A DNA stretch of 64,000 bases from Fibrobacter sp. (GTDB taxonomy: Bacteria > Fibrobacterota > Fibrobacteria > Fibrobacterales > Fibrobacteraceae), in assembly GCA_017526585.1 (NCBI GenBank), contig JAFXRC010000057.1, positions 1 through 64,000 of the forward strand. Reading direction: 5' to 3'. The position numbers and the translations under genes were made by a program. Below the pieces are notes generated by a model, which was not told the origin of the DNA, made no database searches, and saw nothing but the letters and a program-made list of their open reading frames with translations. Position 1 is the stretch's first letter, and every line of letters starts with the position of its first letter. This document shows, piece by piece, positions 46,350 to 54,232 of this stretch.

Positions 46350-49114
46350 TGAAGTTGATATTCGCTCTGATTGTTTTTTTGATTTGCGCATGCTCCAATT
46401 CGGAGAGTGTCTCCGAGACAGTGCCGAACGGGTCTGCTGATGTCAAGGAAAAATCTCTTTTGGGAATGCTACGCGTTGAAGCCTCTGGTGCGACGGTTGT
46501 CTTGGGAACGAATTCGGACAACGCTCCGGCAAGTGAACGCCCCGAAATGCGTGTGAAGTTTAGTTACGATTTTTCGCTGGGCGTGCATGAGGTGACTTGT
46601 GGAGAATTTAACGCCCTGATGAAAACCGCGACGGGACTGTCCCTGGATTGTGTCACGGATAGCATTCCCGCGACGAATGTGACTTATTACGATGCGGTTC
46701 TGTTCGCCAATGAACGCAGCAAGGCGGAAGGTTTCGACACGGCTTATACCTATACCTCTGCGTCGTTCGATGCCGAAAAGCATTGCATAAACATAGACGC
46801 CCTGGCGTATCACCCAGAAAAGAATGCGTACCGTTTGCCAACCGAGGCGGAGTGGGTGTTTGCCGCATCGCAGGATTGGAATGTTCTGAACGGCTGGACT
46901 GCTGAAAATTCAGACTACAAATTGCATAAGGTTGGTAGCAAAGCGAAATCGGGTGGCTTTTACGACATGGTCGGCAACGCCATGGAGTGGGTGAACGACT
47001 GGCTGGGCAACTTCCGCGATACGATTCTTGAAAATTTTGTGGGTGCACCCGACGGCGGCGCGCTCGGACAACGAATTGTGAAGGGCGGCAGCTACCGTAA
47101 TGCGGTGGAGTCTATCAACTTGTATAGCCGCGGTGATATCTATACGGTTTCGTCGTCAACCCGCGCCGATTATGTCGGCTTCCGCCTGGCGCATGGTAAT
47201 ATTCCTGGCGCGGTATGGATGGGTTCCGACGGCAGGGCGAATTCCAGCAGGGTAATCCCGCTTGCAAGTTCTGCGACAGTCCGTTCCCTTGTCGGTACCT
47301 ACAAGGCGAAACTCGCGTTCAGGAACGACCTTTCGGGAAACCTCGCCTTCATCGACTATTCCGGCGGAATTCTCTCGGTCGTAGAAATTGCGGATTCAAT
47401 CGAAGTTTATCATCCTGAAATATCCCCGGACGGGAAGCATGTAGCTTTCTGCACGGGTCTCGAAGGTCTGTCGGGAAAATCTGAGCTTTATGTGCGTGAC
47501 TTGAATGCTGAAGGGACGAACCTCGTGAAGCTCAAGGTGGAAAGTGCCGCGATTCCTCGCTGGCGCGTGCTTGAAAATGGAGATACGGTAATCGTTTATG
47601 TGACCGATGCGGGTAACAACAAGGATGACGCTGCGTTTAAGTCTGCGTCTACTTGGCAAGTGAAATTTTCGAACGGGAAGTTTGGTACACCACAGAAACT
47701 TTTCGATGGCGCTTACCATGGCGGCATCAGCGAAGATAACACCTTAGCCGTGACGGGTGCACGCCTCTTCCGTGCCCGTATCGCAAAGCCGGGCTCGACG
47801 CTTACGGAAAAAGCCCGTGATACTATCTGGTACAAGGACGGTGACGACGCCGAACAGGCCTGTAACGCATCGCTTTCGAAAGATGGCACCAAGCGCACCC
47901 TGTTCCTCGATTTCGGCGGCAAGACGGGGCAAGCCTTTGTCGGTAAAAGCTACGCCACGCATGAACGCCTGCTGATTGCCGACAGCACCGGAACTTTGCA
48001 AAAGTCCGTGGCGGCACCTTCCGGCTTTACCTTCGACCATAGCGAATGGGCGAGTGGCACCGCCGATAAGGTCGTAGCGACGCTCACGAATGTAAACGGC
48101 GCTCACCAGAAAATCGTCCTGCTAGACATCTCTGACTCTAGCCTCGTCGAGCTCGTTCAGGGTGATGAAATCTGGCATCCGAGTTTCTGGACGAGTGAAA
48201 AAGCCTTTGCCTCGAATGATGTGCAGCTGGACTTGGATAGCGCCGGCGTGTACTTGCAAGAAAGTTGTTTGAGCTCCTTGAGCACGCTCCGCATAAAGAT
48301 GGAAGCGTATTGGAAGTATTTGGAACAGACAAATGTCATTCTTGTGGGAAGTTCGAGAATGCAGAGAGGCGTCAATCCCGACCTTTTCCCGGAATGGAAA
48401 ATGCTGAATTTCGGGGTGCTGGGAATCGATCCCAATAGGGACTTGTACTTCATTGAAAACTATGTGATGAATCATCTGGATGAAATCAAGGCGATTGTGC
48501 TGAGCTTGGATTTTGATAACTGGCATGGAATTGAGGATCATCTGGGGTATCTTTTGTCTGCAGCTCCAGGGTTTATGTACGATGCGAATCATGGCTTCTG
48601 GAAAGACGGTGTTCCGAAGGGCTTTGTGGAAGCGGTTGAAAATTCGTATCCACCCCTTGAAGCGGAGCGTAAGACTTTTTCGGAACGCGGCAATATGATT
48701 AGCGAAGTTCACAGTTGGGATTTCCACGAAATAGAGGTGCTGAACGATTCCATGGTGACTGATCAACGCTGGGCTCTTGTCGATAACAGTATCGCACGCC
48801 TGGTCAATATCGTCGATGAGGTCTCCAAGAAAAATATCTATGTCATCGGCATCATTTTCCCGCAAGCGCCCATGTATAAAAAGACGGGTTCCATTGGCTT
48901 GTACGGATTCCAGCGGAGTGCCGCACGAAAGCTTATTGACCGACTTGATTCAATTGATCGTGTGAAAAGTCATTTTGTGTTGATGGATGAAAATAAAATG
49001 GGTGACCATGACTATACTGACGAAATGGCGCTCAATAGGGATCATCTAAGTTACTTGGGTGCGGAACGATTGACCAGACGCATTGATTCCCTGTTAAAGA
49101 CTCTGGAGTGGTAA
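46346..49114 (+). CDS. TIGR02171-family lipoprotein, copy 4, most divergent C-terminus
   Basis: 922 residues, lipobox IVFLICACSNS. FGE-like and propeller regions follow the other copies, though KADTSAKSGELCDM is shortened to a form without cysteines. The SGNH-like region differs most: VILVGSSRMQRGVNPDLFP, LSLDFDNWHGIEDHLGY, GIIFPQAPMYKKTGSIG, DENKMGDHDYTDEM and NRDHLSYLGA. The GSSR and DENKMG landmarks remain. It overlaps copy 3 by ATGA and is followed four bases later by the polytopic membrane protein. Confidence 0.85.
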   Translation: MMKLIFALIVFLICACSNSESVSETVPNGSADVKEKSLLGMLRVEASGATVVLGTNSDNAPASERPEMRVKFSYDFSLGVHEVTCGEFNALMKTATGLSLDCVTDSIPATNVTYYDAVLFANERSKAEGFDTAYTYTSASFDAEKHCINIDALAYHPEKNAYRLPTEAEWVFAASQDWNVLNGWTAENSDYKLHKVGSKAKSGGFYDMVGNAMEWVNDWLGNFRDTILENFVGAPDGGALGQRIVKGGSYRNAVESINLYSRGDIYTVSSSTRADYVGFRLAHGNIPGAVWMGSDGRANSSRVIPLASSATVRSLVGTYKAKLAFRNDLSGNLAFIDYSGGILSVVEIADSIEVYHPEISPDGKHVAFCTGLEGLSGKSELYVRDLNAEGTNLVKLKVESAAIPRWRVLENGDTVIVYVTDAGNNKDDAAFKSASTWQVKFSNGKFGTPQKLFDGAYHGGISEDNTLAVTGARLFRARIAKPGSTLTEKARDTIWYKDGDDAEQACNASLSKDGTKRTLFLDFGGKTGQAFVGKSYATHERLLIADSTGTLQKSVAAPSGFTFDHSEWASGTADKVVATLTNVNGAHQKIVLLDISDSSLVELVQGDEIWHPSFWTSEKAFASNDVQLDLDSAGVYLQESCLSSLSTLRIKMEAYWKYLEQTNVILVGSSRMQRGVNPDLFPEWKMLNFGVLGIDPNRDLYFIENYVMNHLDEIKAIVLSLDFDNWHGIEDHLGYLLSAAPGFMYDANHGFWKDGVPKGFVEAVENSYPPLEAERKTFSERGNMISEVHSWDFHEIEVLNDSMVTDQRWALVDNSIARLVNIVDEVSKKNIYVIGIIFPQAPMYKKTGSIGLYGFQRSAARKLIDRLDSIDRVKSHFVLMDENKMGDHDYTDEMALNRDHLSYLGAERLTRRIDSLLKTLEW

Positions 49115-49118
49115 GAGT

Positions 49119-50756
49119 ATGCGCCGGCTTGACATCGACAGGATGGTTCTCTTTTTGCCGGCTTTCTTGGTGGCGCTCTTTTCTGTTTTCCCGCTGACCG
49201 ATACCGATATCTGGTGGCATCTTGCCTGTGCCCGCGAGTGGGTGAATGCCTGGACGCCTGTGCGCACCCCCGTGGTGAATGTACACGAGTATTTTCAGGC
49301 CGTTGTCGCTTTTGTATACGGCGTTGGCGGCGCCCCTCTGCTGGTGGCGTTCAAGGCAGTTTTGTGGGGTGTCGTTTTTGCGCTGTTTTTATCTAATGGC
49401 AGCCGCGGCGCGGTTCTGGAAAAGAATGTCATTGCGAGCCCCACAGGAGAGCCTGCCACGAGCGTAGCGTGGTGGTGGCAATCTCTAATTGCAGTTTTTC
49501 TCCTTTTCGTTTTTCGCTATCATTTTGAGATTCGTCCGGTGCTTTTTACGCTCCTGTTTCTAGGAATTTATTGGAAAGTTTTGCCAGGGATTTTTGCTGT
49601 TCGTCATTGCGAGTCCCACGGGAACACTGATCTTGCTTTTTCTGGGTGTGTGAAACGTCATTGCGAGCCCCGTAGGGGCGCGGCAATCTCTAGAGGCTGC
49701 ACAGTGGCTTTAATTCTTGCAATTCAGTGGCTCTGGTGCAAGTGCCAGGGACTTTATATTCTGGGCCCGCTTTTTGCGCTGCTAGTGTTGCTGGTTTGCG
49801 TCTGGAATTCCCGACGGGTTGGGGAGAAACTTTCGACAGGTTCTGTTGCGTGGCGCGCTGCATTCGTGCTTGGCCTGTTTTCGATGCCGTTCCTGCATCG
49901 TGATGGACTGAACCTGTTTCTGTATCCGTTCGGGCTTTTGGACCGTCTGTTGGGACTTTCGCCTTCTGCAGCCGTTTTCGCCAGTGAAATCGCCGAGAAC
50001 CGTTCCCCGGTAACGCTTCTGGTGGCGGGGGAGAATACGCTTGAAAGCGTGCTGATGATTGCGCTGTGCTTCTTGGGATTTTTTGTAGGTCTGCGTCGCT
50101 TGCTGCGTCCTTCGCCTTGTATACCGCCACGAGCGACCGAAGGGAGCGAAGCAATCTCTAGAAGATTGATTCAAAATATCGCACTTCTTGTGACCGCAAT
50201 CCTCGCCCTTGTCGCCGAACGCAACTTTGTGCTGTTTTTGCCGTTGCTTTTAGGGACCGCTTGCGAGCTTCGTTTTGGGGGATGTGCTTTCGGAACAGCT
50301 CGGTGCAGCGGCGTTGTAAAGTATGCCTGCTTCATCGTCATCGCCTTTTGCTTGGGTCTCTGGGCGCGTTCCCTTGCCGCTTACGACTACTCGATGGTTG
50401 CTTGTCAGCGTGTCCCTGTCGATGCAGCGGAATGGATGCGGCAAAATCCTCATGCCGGCAGGCTCTTTAACGATGACCGCGCAGGCGGCTACTTGGCGTT
50501 TGTGAATCCCGCCGATTCGATTTACATGGATGGAAGGTTCATCTTGAAGACGGCAGAATTCTTTGGGCGGTATTTGGAATATGCAAATAATCCGTCGCTG
50601 TTCATCGCTGATGCCGACTCCTTGAATATCGATCGCGCTATCTTCCCGCTGCGCTATTACGCCCGCTGGGATGCCCTGCTGCAAGCCCTCGAAAACGCGC
50701 CACGCTGGCACCTTGCCTACCGCGACAACTACTTCGCCGTCTTCGATAAATTCTAG
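49119..50756 (+). CDS. Polytopic membrane protein with in-frame REP-like insertions
   Basis: 545 residues, about ten membrane segments. The motif PLTDTDIWWHLACAREWV after the first helix resembles GT-C-fold and related membrane proteins with an acidic pair in the first external loop. The C-terminal soluble part (PVDAAEWMRQNPHAGRLFND, GGYLAFVNPADSIYMDGRF) resembles that of the same group. Function unknown; sugar transfer to an envelope polymer is possible. Three regions of the coding sequence are REP-like repeats read as protein (residues ~104-123, ~162-192 and ~335-349), all in loops between helices. Last gene of the operon, followed by a terminator. Confidence 0.65.
   Translation: MRRLDIDRMVLFLPAFLVALFSVFPLTDTDIWWHLACAREWVNAWTPVRTPVVNVHEYFQAVVAFVYGVGGAPLLVAFKAVLWGVVFALFLSNGSRGAVLEKNVIASPTGEPATSVAWWWQSLIAVFLLFVFRYHFEIRPVLFTLLFLGIYWKVLPGIFAVRHCESHGNTDLAFSGCVKRHCEPRRGAAISRGCTVALILAIQWLWCKCQGLYILGPLFALLVLLVCVWNSRRVGEKLSTGSVAWRAAFVLGLFSMPFLHRDGLNLFLYPFGLLDRLLGLSPSAAVFASEIAENRSPVTLLVAGENTLESVLMIALCFLGFFVGLRRLLRPSPCIPPRATEGSEAISRRLIQNIALLVTAILALVAERNFVLFLPLLLGTACELRFGGCAFGTARCSGVVKYACFIVIAFCLGLWARSLAAYDYSMVACQRVPVDAAEWMRQNPHAGRLFNDDRAGGYLAFVNPADSIYMDGRFILKTAEFFGRYLEYANNPSLFIADADSLNIDRAIFPLRYYARWDALLQALENAPRWHLAYRDNYFAVFDKF
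49428..49487. repeat. REP-like repeat copy (long variant) within the membrane-protein gene
   Basis: Begins GTCATTGCGAGCCCC and ends GGCAATCTCTA, with an inner CCACGAGCGTAGCGTGGTGG block. It is read in frame as part of the protein. Confidence 0.7.
49602..49624. repeat. REP-like half copy within the membrane-protein gene
   Basis: CGTCATTGCGAGTCCCACGG, matching the left arm of the repeat; the right arm is absent. Confidence 0.55.
49656..49694. repeat. REP-like repeat copy (short variant) within the membrane-protein gene
   Basis: CGTCATTGCGAGCC, then CCGTAGGGG, then CGCGGCAATCTCTAGA. Both outer blocks are identical to those of the copy at 32791-32828 on the opposite strand. Confidence 0.75.
50125..50164. 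repeat. REP-like right-arm copy within the membrane-protein gene
   Basis: CGCCACGAGCGACCGAAGGG followed by AGCGAAGCAATCTCTAGAA. It shares CCACGAGCG and GCAATCTCTA with the copy at 49428. Confidence 0.6.
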
Positions 50757-50770
50757 CCTCGCCGAACATA

Positions 50771-50802
50771 AAAAAGGCCCGGCACGAATGCCGGACCCCT
50801 TT
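50771..50802. terminator. Terminator between the lipoprotein operon and the GH5 gene (bidirectional)
   Basis: AAAAAGGCCCGGCA-CGAA-TGCCGGACCCCTTT: a 9-bp stem with one mismatch, A-rich on the left and T-rich on the right. It can end both the operon and the convergent GH5 transcript. Confidence 0.75.
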
Positions 50803-50831
50803 CTCTCTCGTTGGTAAAACCAATTTCAAGT

Positions 50832-52190
50832 CTACTTGATCTGTATTGCTCGAACCATCTTGGACGAACCCTTTTGGATTCGTGCGAGATACTTGCCTGC
50901 AGGGAGGCTTGCGAGCGAAAGCGTTCCACTGACCTGGTCGATTCTCATAAGCTTGTCGCCCTTGATGGTGAAAATTTCGACCGTTGCAGCGCCTCCGGCA
51001 ATGTGCAGTGTGTTCCCGACAACGCTTACATTGAAGTTGAGGTCAGACTGGGTGAAAATAGGGGTTTCATTGCCACCGTTTCCGCACTTTGTATAACTTG
51101 TCGGGTTCGTGGCGAGGTAGCCCTTGACCATATTGCCGGAAGTGGTGTATTGGAGTGAGGTCTTGCTCGAAGAACCCTGGAATGCGGCGGTTCCTTCGCT
51201 AATTTTGGATGCGGACCAGTTCGCCCAGGAGAGCTTGTTGCCGTCTATCCAGTTTTGCCAGCCCGTGTTCTTGCTCTGGTCCGGTTCGCCACCGCCATCG
51301 GCGTTACCCGTACCCCATTCGGAAACGAACACGGAAAGACCCGCATCTATTGCCTGCTGTGCATTTGCGCCTTCGCAAGCAGATCCCCAAGAGGTCTGTC
51401 CGCTCCAACAGTGAGAATTGGCGTAATAATGGAATGTGTAGGCGATGTTTTCGCCAGAAACTGTATTGCCGATCGCTTCTTGCGGATTCTGGTCGTACTG
51501 CCTGTTGCCGACAAGAATCAGGTTGTCGGAATGCTGACGGATGACGGGAACAATTTTTTCGGCATAAGTCTTGATCTCGCTCCAAGATGTAGATATGGGC
51601 TCGTTATAAAGTTCAAAGATGACGTTGTCGTACTTACCCCATTTTTGGGCCATTTCGGTAAAGAACTTGGTGGCGTTGTCAACTTCAGTGTGTGCCTGGT
51701 GAGAATGCCAGTCAATAATGACGTAAATGTCGTTTTCGATAGCGGCTTGTACGACCGTGTTCATGAGGTTCGTCTGGAATTCCGCATCTGATGCGTAACC
51801 GGTAATATGGGCGGACTTGTCGTCTCCGCAGCTTTCCGAGCCGTCCTTGCAGCCCCACCAGTCATCGGTTGTTGTTGCCATGGCGGCGCGTACGACCTGA
51901 ATGTTCATGTCGCGGACCATAGTGGCAATTCCCTCGGATGTCCAGAATTCTGTTGCCTTGGGTAAAAGGCTCCAGTAAAGGCTCATGCCTCGCACCTGCA
52001 CTTCGGCGCCGTCCTTTACTCCTTCGCAGCTGCCGTAAATGCGGCCCTTGCCCTGCGAGTTCTTGCCGGTCATCAGCTGACCGTACTGACTGACAGGACC
52101 CACGCGGGTGGGAGTGATGTCTTGGGCGGAGGCGAAAGTTGCGCCTAATGCCAGAGCCGAAAAAAGTGCGATTTTTGAGAATTTTTTCAT
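50832..52190 (-). CDS. Secreted GH5 endoglucanase with type IX-like C-terminal tail
   Basis: 452 residues. Start at ATG 52190, with AAGGG nine bases upstream; the frame reaches 52382 but that part is not protein-like. Signal peptide MKKFSKIALFSALALGATFASAQ, then a GH5 TIM barrel: VVRAAMATTTDDWWG, VIIDWHSHQAHTE, NVIFELYNEPIS with the acid/base Glu, YTFHYYANSHCW and SVFVSEWGTG with the nucleophile Glu. The last ~70 residues (VVGNTLHIAGGAATVEIFT, SLASLPAGKYLARIQ, MVRAIQIK) resemble a type IX secretion sorting domain. It likely hydrolyses cellulose or mixed glucans outside the cell. Confidence 0.92.
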   Translation of the reverse strand: MKKFSKIALFSALALGATFASAQDITPTRVGPVSQYGQLMTGKNSQGKGRIYGSCEGVKDGAEVQVRGMSLYWSLLPKATEFWTSEGIATMVRDMNIQVVRAAMATTTDDWWGCKDGSESCGDDKSAHITGYASDAEFQTNLMNTVVQAAIENDIYVIIDWHSHQAHTEVDNATKFFTEMAQKWGKYDNVIFELYNEPISTSWSEIKTYAEKIVPVIRQHSDNLILVGNRQYDQNPQEAIGNTVSGENIAYTFHYYANSHCWSGQTSWGSACEGANAQQAIDAGLSVFVSEWGTGNADGGGEPDQSKNTGWQNWIDGNKLSWANWSASKISEGTAAFQGSSSKTSLQYTTSGNMVKGYLATNPTSYTKCGNGGNETPIFTQSDLNFNVSVVGNTLHIAGGAATVEIFTIKGDKLMRIDQVSGTLSLASLPAGKYLARIQKGSSKMVRAIQIK

Positions 52191-52263
52191 TATAAACATC
52201 CCTTTTTTACTTGAAAATAGGTTTTCTTCGCAAAAAACGGAAAAAAAAGAACTTCTTTTTTGT

Positions 52264-52277
52264 TTACATGCGTGTAA
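52264..52277. promoter_or_regulatory. Palindrome TTACA-TGCG-TGTAA between GH5 and the propeller gene
   Basis: A 5-bp inverted repeat with a 4-base centre in the divergent intergenic region, 74 bases upstream of the GH5 start. A similar TGTAA/TTACA pair lies 86 bases before the GH11 start. Confidence 0.3.
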
Positions 52278-52360
52278 TATGTGAGTTTTATCATGTTTTT
52301 GGGGTCTTGAGTGCCGTTTTTTAGGGGATTTTACTAGATTAGGGGAACTTTGAGGTTTAT

Positions 52361-53572
52361 ATGAACATGATGAAGTTTGCAATTCCCGCTTTGTTGGCTT
52401 TCTCGACCGTTTTTGCCCAGCAGGGTGCCCCGACGGGTGCCGCTGTCGATCCGACTGCCGATGAACAGAAGGCTTTAGAGGCGATTAAGGGTAAGCTGGA
52501 AGGCGCGATTGTTTGGGCGACAAGCCGAGCAAACTCGCATCATGATATCTGGATTATGAACGCCGACGGCACGAATGCCCATGCGCTCACGAGTGGCGAC
52601 AATGTGGACTGGTTCCCGCGCATTTCTCCTGATGGTTCTACGGTGCTCTTTAACCGCAGCAAGGGCGGTTGGGTGCCCGAAAACGACGCCAACTATCCTG
52701 AAAAGTGGGACTTGTGGATGGTTGACATTTCGGGTGAAAATGCTCGCAAAGTGGTGGACAATGCCACTTGGGGCACCTGGAGACCCGACGGCAAGTCTAT
52801 CGTGTTTAGCCGCGCCGGCAAGGTGTTTACTATGGACTTGGCGAGCAAGGCAGAAACCCTCGTGCTCGACGGTGAAAAAGCTTTCAACAAGTCCGGCGTG
52901 ATTTTGCAGGAACCGAACATGAGCCCCGACGGCAAGCACTTGGCGATTACGCTGCGCGGTTCCATGCGCGAAACGGGCGTGTGGGATTTAGCCAAGTCAC
53001 AGTGGACCAAGTCAGGTGACGGATGCCAGATTGACTGGAACTTTGATGGCAGCAAGCTTTACCGCGTGAATCCGACGGGTAACGGTGGCACGGCTGCCCC
53101 GAGCGAAATCCTCTGGTTCAGCGCCAAGGACGGCAAACAAATTGAGAAGGTGGGATTCTTCGGCATTCCTAAAAATGTGAAGCTGATGGACCTGCCTGGT
53201 CGTCGCAGTCACGAATACTTCCCGCGCCTCTCTCCCGATGGCAAGTGGCTCGTGTGGGGTGCAACCGATAAGGGTCACGACCACGACCTGTTCGACTACG
53301 AACTCTATATCTGGAAAATCGGTGAACCGGTGGAATCGGCAACGCGCATTACCTACCACAGTGGCAACGACCGCTGGCCGGATATCTGGCTGGGCAAGGT
53401 TCCGGTGAAGGAATCTGCTTCTGCGACAGAAGCCGCACAGGCTGCTGCAGCGACTGCTACTAATGCCGCCGCTGTTGTGCAGGGTGGTGTGAGCGAAGCT
53501 AAGATGAATGAACTCATCCAGGCCATCGACCGCCTGACCGAAGCGGTGAAGGCTCTGGCCCCCGCCAAGTAA
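52361..53572 (+). CDS. TolB-like WD40/PD40 propeller exported protein
   Basis: 403 residues with a signal peptide (MKFAIPALLAFSTVFAQ). A beta-propeller of PD40/TolB type follows: DIWIMNADGTNAHALTSGD, WFPRISPDGSTVLFNRS, GTWRPDGKSIVFSR, EPNMSPDGKHLAITLRG and YFPRLSPDGKWLVWG. An alanine-rich linker and a short coiled-coil helix (MNELIQAIDRLTEAVKAL) close it. GAGG five bases before ATG 52361 supports the start. Probably a periplasmic protein-protein interaction platform; partner unknown. The C-terminus could trimerise or bind the wall. Confidence 0.75.
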   Translation: MNMMKFAIPALLAFSTVFAQQGAPTGAAVDPTADEQKALEAIKGKLEGAIVWATSRANSHHDIWIMNADGTNAHALTSGDNVDWFPRISPDGSTVLFNRSKGGWVPENDANYPEKWDLWMVDISGENARKVVDNATWGTWRPDGKSIVFSRAGKVFTMDLASKAETLVLDGEKAFNKSGVILQEPNMSPDGKHLAITLRGSMRETGVWDLAKSQWTKSGDGCQIDWNFDGSKLYRVNPTGNGGTAAPSEILWFSAKDGKQIEKVGFFGIPKNVKLMDLPGRRSHEYFPRLSPDGKWLVWGATDKGHDHDLFDYELYIWKIGEPVESATRITYHSGNDRWPDIWLGKVPVKESASATEAAQAAAATATNAAAVVQGGVSEAKMNELIQAIDRLTEAVKALAPAK

Positions 53573-53576
53573 TTGA

Positions 53577-53631
53577 AAATTTAGCGCTGGGCGCTTCTCA
53601 AGCAGAAAGCCATAATCGCAAAAGCACCGGC
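53577..53631 (-). pseudogene. Displaced 3' end of a SpoU/TrmH methyltransferase gene
   Basis: Encodes AGAFAIMAFCLRSAQR and a stop on the minus strand, identical in protein to the C-terminus of the complete gene at 57218. The five base differences are all synonymous, and the first 24 bases are exact, including four bases beyond the stop codon. No upstream part of the gene remains. It marks one end of the 3.6-kb segment running to 57214. Confidence 0.75.
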
Positions 53632-53701
53632 TGACAATCGTGCTGGCCTATTTCTCAGCTTCCGTGAATGCGGGAGCCATGAAGGCTTGTTCGCTTCTTG
53701 A

Positions 53702-54016
53702 TTATGTTTTATCCTTGTGGTATTTCCTAAGGAGTTCGATGTCGCGGAGCTTTTGACCGAGTTCGTCATCGGCGGCTACTTTGAGCAAGTCTGAGTCCAT
53801 GCCGTTGATGGCGTGAAGGACTGCGGCGTATATCCCGATGGCGACTGCCGCAGAACCTTTTTCCACAGCCCAAACCGAGGCTCGGCTGACTGCCGCACGT
53901 TCGGCGACCAATGCGACCGATATTTTACGGCGCATACGGGCGAGACGGATTTGTTCACCCATCTGTTCGAGTATCTTGCTCGTCTTCGGCATTAAAACGA
54001 CTGCTTTCTTTCCCAT
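53702..54016 (-). CDS. XRE/HTH transcriptional regulator (HipB-like)
   Basis: 104 residues. An N-terminal HTH_3 domain: LEQMGEQIRLARMRRKIS, then VALVAERAAVSRASVWAVEKG, the XRE recognition helix region, then YAAVLHAINGMDSDLLKVA. It resembles HipB-like or stand-alone antitoxin regulators, but no toxin gene lies beside it. A TTGACA/TATATT promoter sits directly upstream, leaving a leader of only about three or four bases before ATG 54016; ATG 53992 is an alternative start. Confidence 0.85.
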   Translation of the reverse strand: MGKKAVVLMPKTSKILEQMGEQIRLARMRRKISVALVAERAAVSRASVWAVEKGSAAVAIGIYAAVLHAINGMDSDLLKVAADDELGQKLRDIELLRKYHKDKT

Positions 54017-54026
54017 GATGTTTGTA

Positions 54027-54055
54027 AATATATATACTTTTTAGGAAAATGTCAA
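54027..54055 (-). promoter_or_regulatory. Promoter of the XRE regulator gene
   Basis: On the minus strand TTGACA (54050-54055), a 17-base spacer and TATATT (54027-54032) followed by TAC. Ten bases separate the -10 from the ATG, so transcription should begin about three or four bases before the start codon. Confidence 0.6.
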
Positions 54056-54232
54056 TAAATATAGACGAAAATGTATGACGATTAAATGCGAGTATGTCAA
54101 AAAGTAAAAAAGTCCCCAAAAAAAGCGGAGTTTTTTCAGGTCGCGAATGCGCAGGAACAACCTTTTTCACGAAAAAGATGTATTTTTAGAGAAGTCCTAT
54201 TGTAAAAAGAATCCCCAAGAAGGAGCGCTTTT

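Noticed and set aside
37991-49114. Active sulfatase-modifying (formylglycine-generating) enzymes
   Set aside because: The fold signature is present, but the active-site cysteines after GGSF are absent in all four copies and no sulfatase gene is nearby.
54105-54136. AAAAAAGTCCCC...GCGGAGTTTTTT hairpin as a terminator or attenuator
   Set aside because: Two mismatches break the stem, and it lies between divergent genes upstream of the FISUMP promoter region.
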